Program-made: the position numbers and the translations under genes
The notes under the pieces: model-generated
Seen by the model: the letters and a program-made list of their open reading frames with translations, nothing else
Database searches by the model: none
Told to the model about the DNA's origin: nothing
Source: Dokdonella_A sp966248875
GTDB taxonomy: Bacteria > Pseudomonadota > Gammaproteobacteria > Xanthomonadales > Rhodanobacteraceae
Assembly (NCBI GenBank): GCA_966248875.1
Contig: CBINBI010000010.1
Coordinates: forward strand, 1 to 64,000
Length of the DNA stretch: 64,000 bases
Direction of reading: 5' to 3'
Shown: piece after piece, positions 8,569 through 16,053 of the stretch
How positions within the stretch are numbered: position 1 is the first letter of the stretch
How the letters are laid out: every line of letters starts with the position of its first letter

Positions 8569-10588
8569 CGGAAGACACCTCGGACAGTCGACGGCGCGGC
8601 ATGCCGGTGAGCCGCAGCACGAATTCTACGCCGGAGCCGCCGGCGAGATTGTGCGCTGCGGCCGACCCGCGGTGCAGTTCGGCGACCAGGCGCACGACAT
8701 AGAGGCCGAGGCCGAGATGCGGTGTCTCGCCGCCGACGCGCGCGGCCGCGTCGCGCACGCTGACCAGCGAATCGAACAGGCGATCCTGCATCGTAGCCGG
8801 CAGCGGCGGGCCCGAATTGGCGACGCGGATCTCGGCACCCGTGCCGGACGCAGCCAGCGTCAGTGCGATCCAGCCGTTCTCCGGCGCGAACGAGCGCGCG
8901 TTGTCGAAGAGCTTGTCCAGCGCCTGCGCGACGAGATCCGGCGCGCCGTGGAACGGCAGCGGCGTGGCGGGCAGGCGCACGCGCAGCTCTCGCGAGCCGG
9001 CGAGAGCGCGATAGCTTTCCGCGCAGCCGGCCACGAGCGAGGCGAGGTCGAAATCCTCGGCGTCCGCTGCGGCGATCGCGCGCTCGATGCGCCCTGCCTC
9101 GCTCATCGCGCGCACGATCTTGCCGAGCCGCTCGGCACCGTCGCGCGCACGCGAGGCATAGGCGCGCGCATCCTCGGGCAGCGCCTGATGGTCGAGATTG
9201 TCGAGCGAGGACTTGACGATCGCGAGCGGCGTGTTGAGCTCGTGCGAGAGCTTGGACGCGAGCGTGCGCAGGTAGTCGGTGTACGCACCGATCTCGTCGA
9301 ACAGCTTGGCGAAGCTGCGCGCGAGATCGCCGAGCTCATCCTCGGCGTCGGCGAGCGGCATCGGGCCGGAAAGACGTCCGGACGTCCGCACCGCGCGCTC
9401 GGCCGCATTGCGCAGACGGCGGATGCGGAATGAGAGCGAGGCGCCGAACAGGAGCAGGATCAGCACAGCTATCGCGAGCGCCGCCAGCGTCGCGCCGGCG
9501 AGGCCGGACAGCGCCCGATTGGCGAGCAGCGGCAACGCGCGGTTCGCCTGCTCGAGCACGAGCGCGCCGCGCACGTCGGCCGCGGCGCGCAGCGGCACGG
9601 CGGCGGTCAGGACGACGTCGTCGCCCGCGTCGCCGGCGCGCCAGCTCGTCGCGGCGACGCCGGACAGGGCCTGCCACACCTCGGGCGCGTCGAGCCGCGG
9701 CTTTGCGCCGCGAAGCTCCGCGGAGCCGGTCAGCGTCGGTGCAATCAGGCTCCGATAGACGATGCGATCGAGCACGCCCTCCTCCGCATGCGCGGTGGAA
9801 GGCGCGCGCAGCTCGCCCGCGTCCGCGATCAGCCAGCCGTCCACGTCGATCACGCGGGCGCGCGAAAGGTCGGGCGCAAGCGCGGCGAGCGCCTGCGCGG
9901 CGCGTGCATCGTAAGCGAGCAGCGCGCGCGGCACCGCGGTGTCGTCGCTCGGCTCCGCCGCGTCGAACATGGCGATGCCGATGCGGTCGGGACGTTGCAG
10001 GTCCGGGATGCGAAGCTCCACGCGATAACCCGAGCCGTCTTCCTGCCACGCTCCGGCGAGGCGTTCCGGCAGCGTGCCTCCCGCGGTGTCGGCGCGCGCC
10101 TCGAACGGCCCGGGCGCACCGCTCGCCAGCAGATAGCGTCGCGTCTCGGCGCCGCGCACGAGCACCAGCACGAGATGGTCGCTCACCGTCGCGCGCGGAT
10201 CGCGGGCATCGGTGCGCGTGCGCGTCGCGTCGCGCACTTCGGCGAGGAGATAGAGGCCCGCCGCATTTTCGCCGAGCAGCACGCGCAGCTTCTGCGCATC
10301 TTTTGCGGGCCCGAGCGGCTGAGCGTACTCGTGCAGGCCCGGCCAGTCGTCCGCGTATCCGTCCACCGCGATGGCCTGCGCGAGGCGATGCACGTACAGC
10401 ACCGGCGTCGCCGGCCACTCGGCGCCCGCCGCCGCGAACGCCTTGGCCAGCGTTTCCGCGGACGCGAGCAGGGCCTGCTCCTGGCCCCGCCGCAGCAGGG
10501 CTTCCGTCTGGCGCACGAACTGCCAGCCCGCCCAGGGCAGCGCCAGCGTCGAAAGCGCGACGAGGAGGAGTTTGACGCGCAGGGACAC
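8561..10588 (-). CDS. pdsS: Sensor histidine kinase of the proteobacterial dedicated sortase system type
   Basis: A 675-residue membrane sensor kinase. Helix 1 is at about residues 5-22. A long periplasmic sensor follows, beginning with a CBM9/DOMON-like segment (AVDGYADDWPGL). A second helix near residue 365 is followed by HAMP-like sequence, then HisKA with the phosphoacceptor in KLSHELNTPLAIVKSSL (His449) and HATPase with GLGLYVVRLVAELH. The N-terminus and the CBM9-like sensor match, from memory, the TIGR03785 family whose members pair with a dedicated response regulator and usually a sortase. No sortase or LPXTG protein is in this window. The gene follows pdsR after a 117-base spacer with a large inverted repeat and overlaps the tagged protein gene downstream. 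Confidence 0.85.
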   Translation of the reverse strand: MSLRVKLLLVALSTLALPWAGWQFVRQTEALLRRGQEQALLASAETLAKAFAAAGAEWPATPVLYVHRLAQAIAVDGYADDWPGLHEYAQPLGPAKDAQKLRVLLGENAAGLYLLAEVRDATRTRTDARDPRATVSDHLVLVLVRGAETRRYLLASGAPGPFEARADTAGGTLPERLAGAWQEDGSGYRVELRIPDLQRPDRIGIAMFDAAEPSDDTAVPRALLAYDARAAQALAALAPDLSRARVIDVDGWLIADAGELRAPSTAHAEEGVLDRIVYRSLIAPTLTGSAELRGAKPRLDAPEVWQALSGVAATSWRAGDAGDDVVLTAAVPLRAAADVRGALVLEQANRALPLLANRALSGLAGATLAALAIAVLILLLFGASLSFRIRRLRNAAERAVRTSGRLSGPMPLADAEDELGDLARSFAKLFDEIGAYTDYLRTLASKLSHELNTPLAIVKSSLDNLDHQALPEDARAYASRARDGAERLGKIVRAMSEAGRIERAIAAADAEDFDLASLVAGCAESYRALAGSRELRVRLPATPLPFHGAPDLVAQALDKLFDNARSFAPENGWIALTLAASGTGAEIRVANSGPPLPATMQDRLFDSLVSVRDAAARVGGETPHLGLGLYVVRLVAELHRGSAAAHNLAGGSGVEFVLRLTGMPRRRLSEVSSDA

Positions 10589-10598
10589 GGAGTGGAGA

Positions 10599-10704
10599 GC
10601 CGGGATTGGGGATTAGGGATTTGGTCGACAGGCTACGCTGTCATGCCGGTGCGTGTCGCGCCGCCGCTTTCCGAATCCCGAATCCCCAAACCCGAATCCC
10701 GGCC
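10599..10704. repeat. Inverted array of GGGATT-type repeats between pdsR and pdsS
   Basis: The left arm (10599-10624) reads GCCGGGATTGGGGATTAGG and onward. The right arm (about 10671-10704) is its imperfect complement, CCGAATCCCGAATCCCC then CCCGAATCCCGGC. The central loop is about 45 bases. The array starts right after the pdsR stop and ends just before the pdsS start, so it should form a long stem in the shared transcript and could act as a processing or attenuation element. Such GGGATT arrays are, as I recall, common between genes in xanthomonads. Confidence 0.7.
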
Positions 10705-10705
10705 T

Positions 10706-11395
10706 TCAAGCCTTCCACCGGTAGCCCGCGCCGTGCACGGTGTCGATGGCGTCGAAGCCCGGGTCCACGGCGATGAACTTCTTGCGGATGCGCTTGATGT
10801 GCGAAGTGATGGTCGCGTCGTCGACGACGACCTGCGCGTCGCGCATGAGCTGGTCGCGGTTCTTCACGTGGCCGGGGAAGCGCGCCAGCGTGTGCACCAT
10901 CCAGAACTCGGTGACCGTCAGCGGCACGTCGGCGCCGTTCCAGGTGACGCGCATGCGCTCGGTCTCGATCTTGAGCGGGCCGTGCTCGATCACGTTGTCG
11001 GCGGCCACGGGCTTGCGCAGCGCCTCCATGCGGCGGAACAGCGCGCTGATCCGCGCCGCGAGCTGATGCAGCGAGACGTCCTTGGCGAGGTAATCGTCGG
11101 CGCCGAGCCGCAGGCCCGAAATCACGTCGAAATCCGAGTCGCGCGCGGTGAGGAAGATGATCGGCAGCGTCGGAGACTTCGCGCGCAGGCTGCGGCAAAG
11201 CTCGAAGCCGCCCTCGGGTTCGTCGCCGAGGCCGACATCGATGATGACGAGCTCGGGCAGCTTCTGCGCGAACGCCGCCTCGGCTTCGGCGCGCGAGCCG
11301 TAGCCACGCACCTCGTAGCCGAGCCGCGCCAGCGCCTCGACGTAGTTGGCTCGGATCAACGGTTCGTCTTCGACGATGGCGATGCTGCGCGGCAT
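10706..11395 (-). CDS. pdsR: Response regulator of the dedicated sortase system type (OmpR family)
   Basis: A 229-residue regulator with a receiver domain (acidic pair ED at 9-10, phospho-acceptor Asp53 in IIDVGLGDE, Lys in GADDYLAKD) and an OmpR-type winged helix at the C-terminus (TVTEFWMVHTLARFPGHVKN, ending DTVHGAGYRW). The sequence closely resembles my recollection of the TIGR03787 family, which partners the TIGR03785 kinase. It is first in an apparent operon pdsR-pdsS-tagged exported protein. Targets are unknown; control of the overlapping exported-protein gene is a natural guess. Confidence 0.87.
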   Translation of the reverse strand: MPRSIAIVEDEPLIRANYVEALARLGYEVRGYGSRAEAEAAFAQKLPELVIIDVGLGDEPEGGFELCRSLRAKSPTLPIIFLTARDSDFDVISGLRLGADDYLAKDVSLHQLAARISALFRRMEALRKPVAADNVIEHGPLKIETERMRVTWNGADVPLTVTEFWMVHTLARFPGHVKNRDQLMRDAQVVVDDATITSHIKRIRKKFIAVDPGFDAIDTVHGAGYRWKA

Positions 11396-11569
11396 TGTCG
11401 GGCTCCTCGACTCTGCGGGCAGCTTACCCGTGCCGCGCGCATGCGCAATGCCTCACGCCGCGTGGCCAGCAAATTGCCAGAACTCGCCGGCGCGATGGCC
11501 GCATCGCGGCGCCGCCCCTCCCCACCGCGGCGGTGCAATGCATCCCAGCCGAAGTCCGAGGACATTCCG

Positions 11570-11680
11570 ATGATGACCGATCGCCCCGACCCGAACGCCG
11601 AGCTCGCGACGCGCGAACCACTGCGCATCGCTTTCGCCGTGGCCGCGCTGCTGCTCGGGGTGCTGGCGATGCTGCACTGA
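11570..11680 (+). CDS. Putative 36-residue single-pass membrane protein
   Basis: A short ORF with a hydrophilic start (MMTDRPDPNAELATREPLRI) and one hydrophobic helix (FAVAALLLGVLAML) before the stop. A purine-rich CGAGGA lies about 8 bases upstream. It is divergent from pdsR and is followed after 11 bases by another small ORF with a strong ribosome-binding site. I do not recognise it. The membrane helix, Shine-Dalgarno sequence and tandem arrangement favour a real gene, but the length leaves doubt. Confidence 0.45.
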   Translation: MMTDRPDPNAELATREPLRIAFAVAALLLGVLAMLH

Positions 11681-11691
11681 AGGAGAACGCG

Positions 11692-11874
11692 ATGGACCTC
11701 TACCTGCCCGACGAATTTCACCAGCTTTGCGAAGCCGCGAACACGCGTCGCGATTCCGCCGATGCGCACGCCGACGCGCCCTGGCTCGGTGGCGAAGCCT
11801 TCGTCTCGCCGCGCGAGTGCGCGACGACGAGCTCTCGCCTCTGCGAGCCCGATCCGATCTGGCAAGTCATCTGA
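11692..11874 (+). CDS. Small 60-residue protein, unknown
   Basis: Begins MDLYLPDEFHQLCEAANTRR and is preceded at optimal distance by AAGGAGAA, one of the best ribosome-binding sites of the region. It lies 11 bases after the 36-residue membrane ORF, suggesting a two-gene transcript. It is acidic and Ala-rich with three cysteines and no clear domain. I do not recognise it. The antisense frames here are high-GC shadows. Confidence 0.45.
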   Translation: MDLYLPDEFHQLCEAANTRRDSADAHADAPWLGGEAFVSPRECATTSSRLCEPDPIWQVI

Positions 11875-11973
11875 TGCAACGCGGCGCAGCGGACGCGCGT
11901 CCGCTGCCATCGATTGCCTCCTCCGCACCGGGCTCGCCCCTCTCCCCGCTCCTCCGTCGCCCGGTGCGGATTT

Positions 11974-12213
11974 TTATCGGAGACGGAGAAGGATCTCAGG
12001 CCGCGGCACGCCGAGTGCCTTTCCACGGCGCGCAGGATCGCGTTCAGCGTTCCGAGGCGGAGCGGATGATGATCCGGAATCGCGATGCGGTGATGTCGCG
12101 GCTCGTCGCACTGTAAGACGATGTGGGTTCCGACCTGATGAACCTCGCGATATCCGAAACGTCGACACAGGGCATCCGCGAGTACCGAGCCATCGACATT
12201 GCGGCAGCTTCAT
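11974..12213 (-). pseudogene. hicA: Decayed hicA-like toxin gene (two frameshifts)
   Basis: Translating the minus strand gives HicA-like sequence split over two frames. The start ATGAAGCTGCCG (MKLP) is in one frame. The body, including ADALCRRFGYREVHQVGTHI and HHRIAIPDHHPLRLGTLNAI, is in a second. The end, ALGVPRPEILLRLR then stop, is back in the first. Shifts map near 12200 and near 12018-12030. The body shows the HicA double-stranded-RNA-binding-like fold with its catalytic His (GTHIVL) and the conserved PDHHPLRLGTL segment. The start overlaps the hicB remnant as ATGA. An intact mRNA interferase cannot be made from this sequence. Confidence 0.7.
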
Positions 12214-12407
12214 GCGACAGCCAGCACCTCATCGCGCATGAAGTGGAGCCGAATGCGGCCGGGCTTGCCCTGGTCGAAGAAATAGGCGTTGACCGCTTCC
12301 TGCACGTTGTCGCGCAGCGAGTCCCAGTCGCCGGCCTCTGTGACGATGTCGTGGCTGAGTCATTCGGCGACGTAGCCGCCGTCATCCTCCTGTGTAATGC
12401 AACCGGC
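12210..12407 (-). pseudogene. hicB: Decayed hicB-like antitoxin gene (5' truncated, internal UGA)
   Basis: Immediately after the rpe stop and in the same frame, the minus strand reads QEDDGGYVAE-stop-LSHDIVTEAGDWDSLRDNV and continues to KPGRIRLHFMRDEVLAVA and a TGA. This is the short HicB-like antitoxin type found upstream of hicA. The first residues of the family are missing because rpe's end takes their place. An in-frame TGA (12362-12360) interrupts the conserved beta-strand. The final TGA overlaps the hicA start, so gene order and coupling of the original pair are preserved. Confidence 0.7.
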
Positions 12408-13082
12408 TCAGACGGCCGCAACGCTCGCGTGCATGGCCCCGATCACCGCGCGATAGTCCTTCTCGCCGAAGATCGCAGAGCCCGCGACGAACGTATCCGC
12501 GCCGGCGCGGGCGATCTCGGCGATGTTGTCGCGCTTCACGCCGCCGTCGATCTCGAGGCGGATGTCGCGCCCGCTGGCGTCGATGCGCTCGCGCGCGGCG
12601 CGCAGCTTGGCAAGCGCGGACGGGATGAAGCTCTGGCCGCCGAACCCAGGGTTGACCGACATGATCAGCACGAGATCGAGCTTGTCGAGCACGTAGTCGA
12701 GATACGAGAGAGGCGTCGCCGGATTGAAGACGAGCCCGGCCTTGCAGCCCGAGGCCTTGATCAGCTGGATCGTGCGGTCGATGTGCTCGCTCGCTTCGGG
12801 ATGGAAGCTGATGACGCTGGCGCCCGCCTTGGCGAAGTCGGGCACGATGCGATCGACCGGCTTCACCATCAGGTGGACGTCGATCGGCACCTCGACGCCA
12901 TGCTTGCGCAGGGCCTCGCAGACCAGCGGTCCGATGGTGAGGTTCGGCACGTAATGGTTGTCCATCACGTCGAAATGAATCCATTCGGCGCCGGCGGCGA
13001 CCACGGCGTCGACTTCCTCGCCGAGGCGCGCGAAGTCGGCCGAGAGGATCGAAGGTGCGATGACGGTCGATTGCCTGGCCAC
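12408..13082 (-). CDS. rpe: Ribulose-phosphate 3-epimerase
   Basis: Interconverts ribulose 5-phosphate and xylulose 5-phosphate in the pentose phosphate pathway. The 224-residue TIM barrel has the family motifs APSILSADFARLG, HFDVMDNHYVPNLTIGP, DVHLMV, SVNPGFGGQSFIP and EIDGGV (catalytic Asp residues and metal-binding His all present). Length is normal. The gene stands alone, with a large hairpin repeat upstream and the hicBA remnant abutting its stop codon. Confidence 0.98.
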   Translation of the reverse strand: MARQSTVIAPSILSADFARLGEEVDAVVAAGAEWIHFDVMDNHYVPNLTIGPLVCEALRKHGVEVPIDVHLMVKPVDRIVPDFAKAGASVISFHPEASEHIDRTIQLIKASGCKAGLVFNPATPLSYLDYVLDKLDLVLIMSVNPGFGGQSFIPSALAKLRAARERIDASGRDIRLEIDGGVKRDNIAEIARAGADTFVAGSAIFGEKDYRAVIGAMHASVAAV

Positions 13083-13121
13083 GGTTCATCTCCCAGCGGA
13101 CTTGCGTGCGCTCGCCAGCAG

Positions 13122-13201
13122 CGTCATTCCCGCGCAAGCCGGAATCCGGCTTTGGTCTGGCGTGCTGATCAAAGCGGGTTCCGGCCTTCGCCGGAACGAC
13201 G
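13122..13201. repeat. Large imperfect inverted repeat (REP/MITE-like) upstream of rpe
   Basis: The left arm, about 13122-13154, starts CGTCATTCCCGCG. The right arm, about 13170-13201, ends CTTCGCCGGAACGACG. The arms match as reverse complements at about 27 of 32 positions with one gap, leaving a loop of about 15 bases. The sequence belongs to the widespread CATTCCCGCG...GGAATCC type of proteobacterial palindromic repeat. Confidence 0.75.
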
Positions 13202-13257
13202 GAAACTAGCGTAAGCCATCGCCGGCAGCCTGTCTTATGGCTGCCGACAACCGATTG

Positions 13258-14034
13258 CTATTTGAAGCCGCGTTCGGCCTTGATGCGCTCGTAAGCCGCA
13301 TTGATCTCCCGCGCGCGTTCCTCGGCGCGGTGCTTGAGCTCATCCGGCACGTCGCCGAGCTTGTCCGGGTGGTGCTGGCTCATCAGCTTGCGATAGGCGC
13401 GCTTGATCTCGCGTTCGCTGGCGCTGCGATCGAGACCGAGCACGGTGTACGGGTCGGCGCGCGGCGTGCCTTGCGGCGGCGGCCGTGCGCCGGGACCGCG
13501 CGACGGGCCCGGCGGGGCGTAGCCTTTCATCGCGGAAAGCGCGGCGAGCTCGTGCTCGCTGACGCCGAGCCCGAAGCACAGCCTGCGCACGAGCGCGAGC
13601 TTGGCGTCGGCCAGCGCGCCCTCGGCATGAACGAGGTCGAGCAGGAGGTCGAGCACGAGAAACGCGAGGTCGCGCCGCCCGCCGCACCAGCGCCTGAGTT
13701 CGGCGATGGCGAGCTGCACGTCGAAGCCCGGCTGCTTGCCGGCGTTGAAACGGTCGATCGCGGCGCGCCGCTGCGCCGCATCGAGGCGCAGGCGCGCCAT
13801 CAGCGATTCGGCCGCGGCGATCTCGACTTCGGAGACGCGCCCGTCAGACTTCGACAGCGCGCCGGCGAACGCGAACAAGGGCTCGATGAAGCCGCTGCCC
13901 ATCGACGGCGGCCGGAGCTGCGTCATCGCGATATCGAAGAAATGGCCGACGAGCACGCCGATCAGAAGGCCGAGCGGGCTGTGGAACAGGACGAGGCCGA
14001 CGAGCGCGCCGATCAGCTTGCCGCCGATTCTCAC
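13258..14034 (-). CDS. djlA: Membrane-anchored DnaJ-like co-chaperone DjlA
   Basis: A 258-residue type III membrane J-protein. A glycine-rich hydrophobic segment (about residues 5-31, ending LIGVLVGHFFD) anchors it. Residues about 48-170 form a TerB-like helical domain (LFAFAGALSKSDGRVSEVE). The C-terminal J domain (about 193-258) contains the HPD triad at 222-224. A Pro-rich linker separates TerB and J. DjlA stimulates DnaK at the inner membrane; in E. coli it affects the Rcs envelope-stress pathway. Its end overlaps the downstream shadow only; upstream, its start overlaps the cytochrome c gene by 4 bases (ATGA). Confidence 0.93.
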   Translation of the reverse strand: MRIGGKLIGALVGLVLFHSPLGLLIGVLVGHFFDIAMTQLRPPSMGSGFIEPLFAFAGALSKSDGRVSEVEIAAAESLMARLRLDAAQRRAAIDRFNAGKQPGFDVQLAIAELRRWCGGRRDLAFLVLDLLLDLVHAEGALADAKLALVRRLCFGLGVSEHELAALSAMKGYAPPGPSRGPGARPPPQGTPRADPYTVLGLDRSASEREIKRAYRKLMSQHHPDKLGDVPDELKHRAEERAREINAAYERIKAERGFK

Positions 14035-14342
14035 CGCGAATCTCCGCCGTCGCGCCTCTGCGCGGCATACCAGTCGGCGAGCGCGGCGATATCGGCATCG
14101 GACAGCGCGCCCGATGCGGCGCGCATCGCGGCAGCCCGACGCTCACCGCTCCGGTACTGGCGCAAAGCCGCGACGAGATAGTCGCGGTCCTGACCGGCGA
14201 GGTGCGGAATGCCCTTGGCTGTCGCGACGCCGCTCTCGCCGTGGCAGGCCGCGCACAGCCCGAGCCGTGCCGGCTTCGGCGGCTGGGCATGAACGGCGGT
14301 CGCGGACAGCAGCGCCGCCAGGATGGCCGGGAGCGGGGACAT
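14031..14342 (-). CDS. Small exported c-type cytochrome (c553/c5-like)
   Basis: A 103-residue periplasmic monohaem cytochrome. A signal peptide (MSPLPAILAALLSATAVHA) precedes a haem-binding CAACH motif. AAAMRAASGALSDADIAALADWYA supplies the axial Met and the terminal helix of class I cytochromes. The segment GIPHLAGQDRDYL matches the cytochrome c553/c4-like family. The stop overlaps the djlA start as ATGA. It probably carries electrons to a terminal oxidase or peroxidase; the partner is not visible here. purC is divergent, 150 bases away. Confidence 0.9.
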   Translation of the reverse strand: MSPLPAILAALLSATAVHAQPPKPARLGLCAACHGESGVATAKGIPHLAGQDRDYLVAALRQYRSGERRAAAMRAASGALSDADIAALADWYAAQRRDGGDSR

Positions 14343-14492
14343 CGGAAGCCTTCCGGGAAGATGCCCGCGATTTTACCAAGACGCCTCTTCGCGAAACGCG
14401 GGCCGGGAAGCGACTCGCCACCGCCGGTGACCCTCGCGAATGCACGCGCCGCACCGCTACAATGCACCGCTCGCCCCTGCCGAGCGACGCGC

Positions 14493-15389
14493 GTGCCGAC
14501 CACTCTTTCCGAATCGAGCCTGCCGGGCCTGGATCTCATCCATCGCGGCAAGGTGCGCGACGTCTACGCCCTGTCGAACGACAAGCTGCTCATCGTCGCG
14601 AGCGACCGGCTGAGCGCGTTCGACGTCGTGCTGCCCGATCCGATTCCCGGCAAGGGAGAGATGCTGACGCAGATCTCGAACTTCTGGTTCTCGCGCACGG
14701 CCGGGCTGATGCCGAATCACCTCACCGGTACGCCGGTCTCGAGCGTGCTGCCGCCCGGCACCGACCTCGCGCTTTACGCCAAGCGCAGCGTGGTCGCGAA
14801 GCGGCTGAAGCCGGTGCCGATCGAGGCGATCGCACGCGGCTATCTGATCGGATCGGGCTGGAAGGACTATCAGGCCACGGGCTCGCTCTGCGGCATCAGG
14901 CTGCCGGCCGGGCTGCGCCTCGCGGAGAAGCTTCCCGAACCGATCTTCACGCCTTCGACCAAGGCCGCCCCGGGATCGCACGACGAGAACATCGGCTTCG
15001 ACCGCGTCGTCGCGACCATCGGCGCCGATCTCGCCGAGCAGGTGCGCGCGGCGACGCTCGCGATCTACCGCTTCGCGGCGGAGCACGCCGCCGATCGCGG
15101 CATCCTGATAGCCGACACGAAACTCGAGTTCGGCACGGACGCGGCCGGCACGCTGTACGTCATGGACGAGATGCTGACGCCGGATTCCTCGCGCTTCTGG
15201 CCGGCCGACGAATACCGCGTTGGCACCAGCCCGCCGAGCTACGACAAGCAGTTCGTGCGCGACTATCTCGAAACGCTGGACTGGAACAAGACCGCGTCGG
15301 GCCCGCGGCTGCCACGCGAAGTCATCGAAGGCACGGCGATGAAGTACGCCGAAGCGCTGCGGCGGCTGGCGGGCATTGTGCTGGACTGA
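14493..15389 (+). CDS. purC: Phosphoribosylaminoimidazole-succinocarboxamide synthase
   Basis: Joins aspartate to CAIR in purine synthesis. The product is 298 residues when started at the GTG at 14493 (VPTTLSESSLPGLDLIHRGK); upstream codons in frame are not family-like. Signatures include GKVRDVY, SDRLSAFDVVLPDPIPGKG, EAIARGYLIGSGWKDY, ADTKLEFG and DEMLTPDSSRFWP. It is the long SAICAR synthase of about 300 residues, as in many proteobacteria and yeast Ade1, rather than the 237-residue E. coli form. It is divergent from the cytochrome c-djlA pair. Confidence 0.95.
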   Translation: MPTTLSESSLPGLDLIHRGKVRDVYALSNDKLLIVASDRLSAFDVVLPDPIPGKGEMLTQISNFWFSRTAGLMPNHLTGTPVSSVLPPGTDLALYAKRSVVAKRLKPVPIEAIARGYLIGSGWKDYQATGSLCGIRLPAGLRLAEKLPEPIFTPSTKAAPGSHDENIGFDRVVATIGADLAEQVRAATLAIYRFAAEHAADRGILIADTKLEFGTDAAGTLYVMDEMLTPDSSRFWPADEYRVGTSPPSYDKQFVRDYLETLDWNKTASGPRLPREVIEGTAMKYAEALRRLAGIVLD

Positions 15390-15483
15390 TGCGAATTTCC
15401 TTCTCCCGCACCCCGCACCGGAGAGGAGAACGACTTGTGCGCCGCGTATTTGCGTGAGCGCGAGCGCAGCGTAGATTCGCGAC

Positions 15484-15948
15484 ATGCGCAGTATTCACGA
15501 CTGGTTCGAAAGCTACAGCGGGGATCACCAGAACCCCGTCAATCGCGCGATTCACTGGGTGTGCGTGCCGGCGATCCTCTGGTCCGTAATCGCGGCGCTC
15601 TGGGTGCTGCCGGTGCCCGCGTCGCTCGGTAAGCCCGGCCTCTGGTGCGGACTGCTGATGGTCGCGGTGCTGACGTTCTACTGGCACCTGTCGCGTCCGC
15701 TCGGCGCGGCGATGATCATGCTGTTCATCGCGCTTGCGCTGCTCGCGCACGTCCTGCACGGCGTGCTCGGCCCCGCAGGACTGCTCGAGCTTGCGATCGG
15801 CATCTTCGTCGCCGCATGGATCGGGCAGTTCATCGGTCACCTGATCGAAGGGCGGCGGCCGTCGTTCTTCACCGATCTCGCCTATCTTCTGATCGGGCCG
15901 GCCTGGCTGATGGCCAAGCTGATGCGGCGGATCGGCGTGGCGTATTGA
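15484..15948 (+). CDS. DUF962/Mpo1-like membrane protein
   Basis: A 154-residue protein with about four hydrophobic helices. The family N-terminus is intact (WFESYSGDHQNPVNRAIHWV) and the C-terminal part contains AWIGQFIGHLIEGRRPSFF. Yeast Mpo1 of this family is an Fe(II)-dependent dioxygenase acting on 2-hydroxy fatty acids; conserved His residues of the family (HxxP-like, HW, GHxxxEG) are visible. The bacterial role is unproven. It stands alone downstream of purC, 94 bases after it. Confidence 0.88.
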   Translation: MRSIHDWFESYSGDHQNPVNRAIHWVCVPAILWSVIAALWVLPVPASLGKPGLWCGLLMVAVLTFYWHLSRPLGAAMIMLFIALALLAHVLHGVLGPAGLLELAIGIFVAAWIGQFIGHLIEGRRPSFFTDLAYLLIGPAWLMAKLMRRIGVAY

Positions 15949-16053
15949 TCGCCAGCCGTCGTCGCGGCTCGCGCACACGGCACGAGCGCGACAGCCAATC
16001 GTTCTCCTTGCCGAGAAGGCGCGCGCGGCAGCGAAAGCCGCGCTTGCGTGGTG

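Noticed and set aside
9788..11680. 630-residue plus-strand open frame over pdsS and pdsR
   Set aside because: High-GC antisense shadow: composition is Arg/Ala/His-rich, no domain, and it lies opposite two clear genes. Only its last 36 codons (11570-11680) look like a gene.
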